From CAVPGH01 sp046726955 (lineage in GTDB: Bacteria > Acidobacteriota > Vicinamibacteria > Fen-336): DNA of 11,583 bases. Numbering within the stretch: the first letter of the stretch is position 1; every line of letters starts with the position of its first letter. Made by a program: the position numbers and the translations under genes. Shown here piece after piece: positions 6,211 through 11,583 of the stretch. The notes under the pieces were generated by a model. The model did not search any database, was not told the DNA's origin, and worked only from the letters and a program-made list of their open reading frames with translations. The stretch covers positions 1-11,583 of the forward strand of contig JBKPBQ010000519.1 of NCBI GenBank assembly GCA_046726955.1, read 5' to 3'.

Positions 6211-7187
6211 CGGAAGGGCCAGCTCTCGAAGTAGAGGCGGATCTTCTGCCAGCGCCCGGCGAGGCCGAGGGGCTCGAAGAGCATCACCAGCAGGAGCGCC
6301 GCGCCGAAGGCGAGCGGCGTGAACCAGCCCGAGTCGCTGCCGAGAGCGGGCACGAGCACCACGAAGGCGGCGCCGAAGAGGCCGCCCTCCACCGAGGCGA
6401 GGCCGCCCACGATCACGGCGGCGAACAGCGTGAGGGACTCCGTCACCGTGAAGTTCTGCGGCTCGACGTGCCCGAGGAACTGGGCGACGAGCGCGCCCTG
6501 CACCCCGAGGTAGAACGAAGACACGGCGAAGGCGAGCAGCTTCACCCGCCGGCTGTCGAGCCCGACCGCCTCCGCGGCGACGTCGCTGTCGCGCACCGCG
6601 GTGAAGGCGCGTCCCACCCAGGACGACACGAGGTTGTACGTGAGGGCGAGGAAGGCGAGGAGGAGCAGAAGGTACACGTAGTAGAGCGAGACGCTGCGGC
6701 TCAGGCCGAACAGCGCGGGCAGCCGCTCGACCTCCATCCCCGTGCGGCCGCCGGACAGCCGCTCCGAGCTCGCGAGCACCTGGTAGACGGCGGTCCCGAA
6801 GCCGAGGGTAGCGATGGCCAGGTAGGGGCCCTTGAGGCGGAGCGCGGGCAGGCCGAGGAGGACGCCGAAGAGTGCGGCCACCATGCCTCCCGCGGCCGCT
6901 CCGGGGAGGAAGGGGACGCCGGCGTGGCGTAGGTGGCCGAAGGCGAAGGCGCCGATGGCGAGGAACCCCGCCTGTCCGAACGACGCGAGGCCTGCGTTGC
7001 CGATCAGGAGGTTCTGACCGAGGACGCCGATGGCGGTCGCCCACACGAGCGTCGCGCGCACGGTCCAGGACACGGGGGCCGCGAGGGGCAGGACGATCGC
7101 GGCGGCGAGGGGAAGTGCGAGGAGCGCCCACGTGCGGGGCTTGCGCGCGAAGCGCAGGTCGTCGCGGTAGCTGAGGACGAGGTCCAT
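6207..7187 (-). CDS. livM: HAAT-family ABC transporter permease, LivM type
   Basis: 326-residue inner-membrane permease that should pair with LivH. A cytoplasmic N-terminus of about 20 residues precedes many hydrophobic segments. The family signature GNAGLASFGQAGFLAIGAF sits at about 63-81, and the EAA-like coupling loop GRAFTAVRDSDVAAEAVGLD at 192-211. PLRLKGPYLAIATLGF-like residues at 115-130 (here ALRLKGPYLAIATLGF) are also typical of LivM. The start is ATG at 7187, with AAGG 6 bases upstream; that site overlaps the stop of the acyl-CoA ligase gene, so the two are probably coupled. The stop overlaps the LivH start by 3 bases. Confidence 0.93.
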   Translation of the reverse strand: MDLVLSYRDDLRFARKPRTWALLALPLAAAIVLPLAAPVSWTVRATLVWATAIGVLGQNLLIGNAGLASFGQAGFLAIGAFAFGHLRHAGVPFLPGAAAGGMVAALFGVLLGLPALRLKGPYLAIATLGFGTAVYQVLASSERLSGGRTGMEVERLPALFGLSRSVSLYYVYLLLLLAFLALTYNLVSSWVGRAFTAVRDSDVAAEAVGLDSRRVKLLAFAVSSFYLGVQGALVAQFLGHVEPQNFTVTESLTLFAAVIVGGLASVEGGLFGAAFVVLVPALGSDSGWFTPLAFGAALLLVMLFEPLGLAGRWQKIRLYFESWPFR

Positions 7188-7196
7188 CCGCGGCCT

Positions 7197-8999
7197 TCAG
7201 GGCCTCTCGCCGTAGAGCGATTCCACGAGGTCGGCGTAGCGCCGCTCGAGCGCGCGGCGCTTGACCTTCTTCGTGGGAGTGACGTCGCCGTCCTCCTCGT
7301 AGAAGCGGCGGGGAAGGAGGGCGAAGCGCTTGACGGCCTCGACCTGGGACAGCGCCTTGTTGACGCGATCCACCTCCGCCTGGATGAGGCGGACGACGTC
7401 CCGGCTCCGCGCGAGGTCCTCGAAGGTGGAGTACGGGATGCGGCGGTCCTGCGCGTACTTCACCACCGCCTCCTCGTCGATGAGGATGAGGGCGGCCAGG
7501 TACTTCCTGCCCTCGCCCACGACCACCGCGTCCTGGATGTAGGGGCTCCACTTGAGCGCGTTCTCGATGTTGGCCGGCGTCACGTTCTTGCCGCCGGCGG
7601 TGATGAGGATGTCCTTCTTGCGGTCGAGGACGCTCAGGTATCCGTCTTGGAGACGGCCGACGTCGCCGGTGTGCAGCCAGCCGTCCGTGTCCACGGTCTC
7701 CGCGGTGAGCGCGGGGTCCTTGAAGTAGCCCGCGAAGACGAGAGGACCGCGGGCCAGGATCTCCCCGTCCTCGGCGATCCGCACCTCGACGCCCTCGAGC
7801 GGCTCGCCCACCGTACCCACACGCGCACTCCCCGCGCGGTTCACGCTGATGACGCCCGAGGATTCCGTCTGCCCGTAGCCCTCGAGCAGGGGCACGCCGA
7901 GCGCGTGGTACCAGGCGAACATCTCCGGCGAGGCGGGAGCGGCGCCGCAGAGGGCGAGACGCAGGCGATCGAATCCGAGGACGCGCTTGAGGGGACCGAG
8001 AACCGCACGAGAGGCCAGTGCGTGCGCGGATGCGAGACGGACGGGGATCGGCCCGCCGCCTTCCCGTGCCCTCGAGTGCCGATAGCCCACCTCGAGCGCC
8101 CAGGCGAACGCACGACGCTTGAGCCGCGTCGAGTCTTCCATGCGCAGCTCGACGGTGGAGCGCAGCTTCTCCCACACGCGGGGCACTCCCGCGAGCACGG
8201 TGGGCGAGACCTCGCGCACGTTCGCGAAGAGCGTCTCCGGGCTCTCCACGAAGCTCACGACGGAGCCCGCGCGCAGCGGCAGGAGGACGGAGACGAGGTT
8301 CTCGTAGACGTGCGCGAAGGGCAGGTACGAGATGCCCTCGTCGTCCGGCCGTATCGGGTTCGCGCGCTGCAGGGCCTCCGCCATGAAGAGGATCGAGCGG
8401 TGGGTGAGCATCGCTCCCTTGGGCGGCCCGGTGGTGCCCGAAGTGTAGATGACCATGGCGGTGTCGTCCGGTGCCACGGCCGCGACGCTCTCCTCGACCC
8501 GGCCGTCGCCTCCGGTGGAGCCGCCGCCGTCGAGGAAGGCGTCCAGGAACTCGATCCGCGCGTCGTCGAAGCCCCAGAGCCCCTTGCGATCCCAGACCAC
8601 GACCCGCTCGACCGCGGTATCGGCGAGGACGGGCAGCGCCTTCTCGACCTGCTCCTCGTCCTCCAGGAAGAGGACGCGCGTCTCCGAGTGCTTCAGGAGG
8701 TACGCGACCTGCTCGGGAGACGATGTCGGGTAGATGCCGCAGGTGGCGCCTCCCGCCGCCATCGTCCCCAGATGGCAGTAGAGCCACTCCGGCCGATTCT
8801 GGCCGAGGATGGCCACACGGTCGCCGTGACGCAGCCCCGCGCCGAGGAGCGCCGCGGCCACGCGACGGACGGTGAGGGCGTACTCGCTCCAGCTCACGCG
8901 CGTCCAGACACCGCGGACCTTGTGGCGGAGGGCGAGCGCTTCCCCCCGCTCGCGAGCCCGGGTGAAGAAGAGATCGCCGAGCGAGCACGCGGTCACCAT
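7197..8999 (-). CDS. AMP-forming long-chain-type acyl-CoA synthetase/ligase embedded in the transporter operon
   Basis: 600-residue adenylate-forming enzyme predicted to convert a carboxylic acid, ATP and CoA to an acyl-CoA, AMP and PPi. Motifs are complete: P-loop YTSGTTGPPKGAMLTH (185-200), YLPFAHVYE (225-233, typical of long-chain acyl-CoA synthetases), GYGQTE (374-379), TGD (444-446), DRKKDILITAGGKN (459-472) and the C-terminal catalytic lysine in TPTKKVKR (K578). Size and motifs fit the FadD15-like long-chain group better than PaaK-type phenylacetate ligases, though chain length cannot be read from sequence. The start is ATG at 8999, with GAGG 5 bases upstream; it overlaps the LivF stop by 7 bases. 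Its place between LivF and LivM suggests that it activates the imported solute at the membrane. Confidence 0.93.
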   Translation of the reverse strand: MVTACSLGDLFFTRARERGEALALRHKVRGVWTRVSWSEYALTVRRVAAALLGAGLRHGDRVAILGQNRPEWLYCHLGTMAAGGATCGIYPTSSPEQVAYLLKHSETRVLFLEDEEQVEKALPVLADTAVERVVVWDRKGLWGFDDARIEFLDAFLDGGGSTGGDGRVEESVAAVAPDDTAMVIYTSGTTGPPKGAMLTHRSILFMAEALQRANPIRPDDEGISYLPFAHVYENLVSVLLPLRAGSVVSFVESPETLFANVREVSPTVLAGVPRVWEKLRSTVELRMEDSTRLKRRAFAWALEVGYRHSRAREGGGPIPVRLASAHALASRAVLGPLKRVLGFDRLRLALCGAAPASPEMFAWYHALGVPLLEGYGQTESSGVISVNRAGSARVGTVGEPLEGVEVRIAEDGEILARGPLVFAGYFKDPALTAETVDTDGWLHTGDVGRLQDGYLSVLDRKKDILITAGGKNVTPANIENALKWSPYIQDAVVVGEGRKYLAALILIDEEAVVKYAQDRRIPYSTFEDLARSRDVVRLIQAEVDRVNKALSQVEAVKRFALLPRRFYEEDGDVTPTKKVKRRALERRYADLVESLYGERP

Positions 9000-9766
9000 C
9001 GCCGCCTCTTGCGGTGGAGGCGCCAGGCCTTGAGAGGAGCCGCGTCCGCCGCTCCCAGCCCGAGATAGGTCTCGCGCACGTCCTGGTGATCCTCGACCTC
9101 CCGCGCCGGGCCGCGCAGGACGACCCGTCCGGCCTCGAGGATCGCCGCCGTATCTGCGATGCCGAGGGCGAGGCGGGCGTTCTGCTCCACGAGGAGGATG
9201 GCGGTCCCGCGCCGCGCGATCTCCTGGAGGGCGGCGAAGACGGACTTCGCGGTCTGGGGCGCGAGGCCGAGCGACGGCTCGTCGAGGAGGAGGAGCCGGG
9301 GACGGCGGAGGAGGGCGCGGCCGAGGGCGAGCATCTGCTGCTGTCCGCCGGACAGCGACTCCGCGCGCTCGGCCGCGCGGTCGCGCAGCACGGGGAAGAG
9401 CGAGCGGACGAAGTCGAGGTCGGCCCTCGCTTCCGCGGCCGGCCGCTCCCAGAGCGCGGCCCGGACGTTCTCCTCCACGGTCAGCTCGCGGAACAGGCCG
9501 CGGTCCTCGGGGACGTGCACGACGCCTCGACGCGCGATCCGCTCCGCGTCCTGCCGCTCGATGCGCTCGCCGTCGAGCTCGATCGTTCCCTTCCGAGGCT
9601 GGTCCTTCAGGAAGCCGGCGATGCTGCGCAGCAGCGTCGTCTTCCCCGCTCCGTTCGGACCGAGCACGGCGAGGACCTCGCCCGCGTCCACCTCGACGGA
9701 AGCGCCGGACAACGCGACCAGCCGGTCGAAGTAGGCGGTCTCGATCGCCTGCACGCGCAGCAGCAT
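8993..9766 (-). CDS. livF: HAAT-family ABC transporter ATP-binding protein, LivF type
   Basis: 257-residue ATPase driving import together with LivG at the cytoplasmic face. Walker A is GPNGAGKT (36-43), the VPEDRGLF stretch (85-92) is LivF-like, the signature is LSGGQ (138-142), and Walker B is LLLLDEP (158-164). LVEQN (192-196) replaces the usual switch histidine, as is normal for LivF. Family members normally end soon after YLG (234-236 here), but this one continues about 20 residues to a basic end, RLHRKRRRW. The start is ATG at 9766, sharing its A with the LivG stop (TGATG). The stop overlaps the ligase start by 7 bases. Confidence 0.94.
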   Translation of the reverse strand: MLLRVQAIETAYFDRLVALSGASVEVDAGEVLAVLGPNGAGKTTLLRSIAGFLKDQPRKGTIELDGERIERQDAERIARRGVVHVPEDRGLFRELTVEENVRAALWERPAAEARADLDFVRSLFPVLRDRAAERAESLSGGQQQMLALGRALLRRPRLLLLDEPSLGLAPQTAKSVFAALQEIARRGTAILLVEQNARLALGIADTAAILEAGRVVLRGPAREVEDHQDVRETYLGLGAADAAPLKAWRLHRKRRRW

Positions 9767-10518
9767 CAGTCACCCAGGTAGGCGCGCACGACCTCGGGAT
9801 GGGCCTGCACGAACGCGGGCGCCCCTTCCGCGATCACGCGGCCTTCCTCGAGGGCCACCACTCGGCCGGCGAGCCGGGAGACGAACCGCAGGTCGTGCTC
9901 CACGAGGACGAGCGTCACGGAGAGCCGCCCGCGGATCTCGTGGATCCAGTAGGCGAGCTCCTCCTTCTCCTCCGCGGTGAGTCCGGCCGCCGGCTCGTCG
10001 AGCAGGAGGAGCCGGGGCTCCGAGGCGAGGGCGCGCGCGAGCTCGACGCGCTTCTGCACGCCGTAGGGGCAGTCCGCGGCCCGCCGCTTCCGCCAGGCCT
10101 CGAGGCTCAGGACCTCGAGCACCTCCTCGACGCGGGCGCGCTGCCGCACCTCCTCGGCACGTCGGCGGAGCGCGGCGTCCAGGAAGCTCTTCCTCCAGTG
10201 CCGCTCCCGGCCCACGAGCAGGTTGTCGAGCACGCTCAGCGTCCCGAAGAGCCGGAGGTTCTGGAACGTGCGCGCGATTCCCCTCCGCGCCACCGCGTAC
10301 GGGGGCAGCCCGATCAGGCTCTCTCCGCAGAACGCGACTGTTCCTCCGTCCGCCCGATACGCTCCGGTCACGCAGTTGAAGAGCGAGGTCTTGCCCGAGC
10401 CGTTCGGCCCGATGAGCGCGAGCGTCTCCCCGGAGGGGACGTCCAGCGTGACGCCGTCCAGGGCGCGGATGCCGCCGAAGGCGATGCGGAGGTCGCGGAC
10501 CTCGAGAAGAGCGCTCAC
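9766..10518 (-). CDS. livG: HAAT-family ABC transporter ATP-binding protein, LivG type
   Basis: 250-residue ATPase partner of LivF. Walker A is GPNGSGKT (37-44), followed by Q86 of the Q-loop in ARTFQNLRLF, a LivG-type signature PYGVQKR (151-157) in place of LSGGQ, Walker B LLLLDEP (170-176) and switch histidine H208 (VEHD). All are intact, so it should hydrolyse ATP. The start is GTG at 10518; the frame opens with SALLEVRDL, the normal beginning of the family. Only a weak purine stretch precedes it. It lies 9 bases after the substrate-binding-protein gene and shares one base with the LivF start. Confidence 0.94.
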   Translation of the reverse strand: MSALLEVRDLRIAFGGIRALDGVTLDVPSGETLALIGPNGSGKTSLFNCVTGAYRADGGTVAFCGESLIGLPPYAVARRGIARTFQNLRLFGTLSVLDNLLVGRERHWRKSFLDAALRRRAEEVRQRARVEEVLEVLSLEAWRKRRAADCPYGVQKRVELARALASEPRLLLLDEPAAGLTAEEKEELAYWIHEIRGRLSVTLVLVEHDLRFVSRLAGRVVALEEGRVIAEGAPAFVQAHPEVVRAYLGD

Positions 10519-10527
10519 CGCTCGGGA

Positions 10528-11583
10528 TCAGAAGAGCGGCGGAAAGCTCCGGTACTCGGTGAGCACGCTGAACGAGAGGTCGGCGGCGCGACCCGCGCGC
10601 ACCAGGCGCAGGGAGTTCTGGCCGTGACGGCGGCCGGGGCCGAAGCTCACGGGGGCGAAACCCGGCAGCGGCTTCCACTCGTGGATGCCTTCGAGGGCGG
10701 CCACGAACGAGTCGCGCGTGACGCCCCGTCCCGCGCGCTGCAGCCCCTCGACGGTCAGCATCATCTCGATCGCCCCGAGGAGCGCGAATCCCTCGCGTCC
10801 CTTGAGCGAGGGGTCGATCGCGAGGAGGATCTTCAGGATCTCCTGCGTGCCCGGCTCGCCGACGAGGGGGAGGAACGTGTCGAAGAAGGCCCCTTCGTAG
10901 AGCTCGCCCAGGAGCCGGAACATCGTGTAGTGGTCGGCCAGGACGAAGGACGCGTAGAGCGTGGGGCGGTAGCCGAGCTTGGCCATCTCCTTCACGACGT
11001 TTGCGCCGTGCGTCGTGGTCGAGAAGAGCACGACTGCGTCCGCGCCGGACTCCTTGAGCGTCACGGCCTGCAGGCTCATCTCGCGGTCCTGCAGCTCGTA
11101 GGGCACGGCCGCGGCCACCGTGAGCCCCGCCTCGGCCGCCGCTCGGCGCAGGCCGCCGAGCCCTTCCTTGCCGTAGTCGTCGTTCTGGTAGAAGACCGCG
11201 ACCGTCTTCGCCTTGACCTCGTGGGCGAGCCTCTCCGCCATGTAGGCCCCCTCGCTGTCGTAGTCGGGGTAGACGACGAAGACGCGCCGGAGGTCCTCGG
11301 GCTTCTGCCCCGCCCACAGCCGCGGGTTGGCAGTCGGGAAGACGACGGGAATCGCGGCTTCGGCGATCAGGTCCTTCGTGGCGTTGACGACGGCGGTGCC
11401 GAGGAGGCCCACGATGGCGAACACCGAGTCCTTCATCTCGCTGAGGTTGGCGACGGCGCGGCCCGGCGTGTAACCGTCGTCCTTCACGATCACCTTGATC
11501 TGGCGGCCCGCGACGCCTCCCTCGGCGTTGACGTGGGTCGCCCACGCCCGGGCGCCCGCGGCGAGCGAGCCCCAGGCCGCGGC
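10528..11583 (-). CDS. HAAT-family periplasmic substrate-binding protein (partial, N-terminus beyond window)
   Basis: 351 codons are open from the window edge to TGA at 10528. The protein is a Leu/Ile/Val-binding-protein-like receptor (Peripla_BP_6 type) that captures the solute for the LivGFMH complex. Typical blocks are NAEGGVAGRQIKVIVKDD, VGLLGTAVVNA, IPVVFPTANP, the VYPDY segment and FYQNDDYGKEG, which form the alternating lobes of the Venus-flytrap fold. About 40-50 residues, including the signal peptide or lipobox and the first strand, should lie beyond base 11583. An internal start at 11493 would remove a core strand and is rejected. The visible part has no cysteine, unlike E. coli LivJ/LivK with their disulfide. 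It is the first visible gene of the operon, whose promoter is probably outside the window. The ligand cannot be inferred. Confidence 0.93.
   Translation of the reverse strand, partial: AAAWGSLAAGARAWATHVNAEGGVAGRQIKVIVKDDGYTPGRAVANLSEMKDSVFAIVGLLGTAVVNATKDLIAEAAIPVVFPTANPRLWAGQKPEDLRRVFVVYPDYDSEGAYMAERLAHEVKAKTVAVFYQNDDYGKEGLGGLRRAAAEAGLTVAAAVPYELQDREMSLQAVTLKESGADAVVLFSTTTHGANVVKEMAKLGYRPTLYASFVLADHYTMFRLLGELYEGAFFDTFLPLVGEPGTQEILKILLAIDPSLKGREGFALLGAIEMMLTVEGLQRAGRGVTRDSFVAALEGIHEWKPLPGFAPVSFGPGRRHGQNSLRLVRAGRAADLSFSVLTEYRSFPPLF

Noticed and set aside
6211..8988. Minus-strand frame running into LivH to make a 1220-residue protein
   Set aside because: Above 6210 it is an out-of-frame reading of the ligase and LivM genes, which have complete conserved motifs in their own frames.
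6933..9068. Plus-strand 711-codon open frame
   Set aside because: It mirrors the ligase and LivM genes on the opposite strand, is rich in H, R, D, E, V and L as GC-rich antisense frames are, and shows no recognisable motif.
10528..11493. Binding protein starting inside the window at 11493
   Set aside because: The frame stays open to the window edge and encodes typical family residues (NAEGGVAGRQIK) before that point, so the true start is outside.
9770..11545. Minus-strand 591-codon frame across LivG and the binding protein
   Set aside because: Out-of-frame shadow, Arg/Pro/Gly-rich; the real frames have Walker motifs and Peripla_BP features.
1..11583. Mobile element, CRISPR, toxin-antitoxin or defence system
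   Set aside because: I found no transposase, integrase, direct repeats with spacers, terminal inverted repeats or known defence domains. The kinase alone, without partner genes in view, does not justify such a call.

Overview
This is a GC-rich window (most codons end in G or C) from a free-living bacterium. A zinc-ribbon Ser/Thr kinase, an AtuA-family protein and a branched-chain-amino-acid-type (HAAT) ABC importer with an embedded acyl-CoA ligase would fit a soil or sediment lineage such as Acidobacteriota, Myxococcota or a related former deltaproteobacterial group. That placement is inference; no rRNA or marker gene is present. I see no insertion sequence, integrase, CRISPR array, tRNA or rRNA. 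Coding density is very high and no stretch longer than about 125 bases lacks a gene.

Left part (1-1181): a Ser/Thr protein kinase with an N-terminal four-cysteine zinc ribbon runs leftward and is cut by the window edge inside the kinase domain. Divergent from it is a small gene for an 82-residue, highly charged, probably helical protein of unknown function. The 125-base gap between them holds a perfect 9-bp hairpin and a weak candidate promoter.

Middle part (1211-5342): an SDR-family oxidoreductase and a membrane-anchored M23 metallopeptidase lie in that transcription order on the minus strand. They are 10 bases apart, and the peptidase ribosome binding site overlaps the SDR stop codon. Divergent from the SDR, across only 42 bases, is a 593-residue AtuA-family (DUF1446) protein with its usual C-terminal ferredoxin-fold-like domain. 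Neither gene at this junction has a Shine-Dalgarno sequence, and each has a -10-like hexamer 6 to 8 bases before its start codon, so both may be leaderless.

Right part (5326-11583): a minus-strand operon in the order substrate-binding protein (start outside the window), LivG, LivF, long-chain-type acyl-CoA ligase, LivM, LivH. Neighbouring genes overlap or sit within 9 bases, so they are almost certainly one transcription unit with translational coupling. The ligase between the ATPases and the permeases suggests that the importer brings in a carboxylic acid that is converted to its CoA thioester on entry. The AtuA gene converges on the end of this operon and overlaps it tail-to-tail by 17 bases. 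AtuA is genetically linked to acyclic terpenoid (citronellol/geraniol) catabolism in Pseudomonas, so a working hypothesis is uptake, activation and breakdown of a branched, terpenoid-like or fatty carboxylate, with the SDR as a possible alcohol or hydroxyacyl dehydrogenase. The sequence does not prove the substrate.

Every gene here belongs to a known family except the 82-residue protein. The points of interest are the arrangement, the probable leaderless divergent promoter, the leader hairpin and the AtuA homologue, whose biochemical reaction is not established as far as I know.
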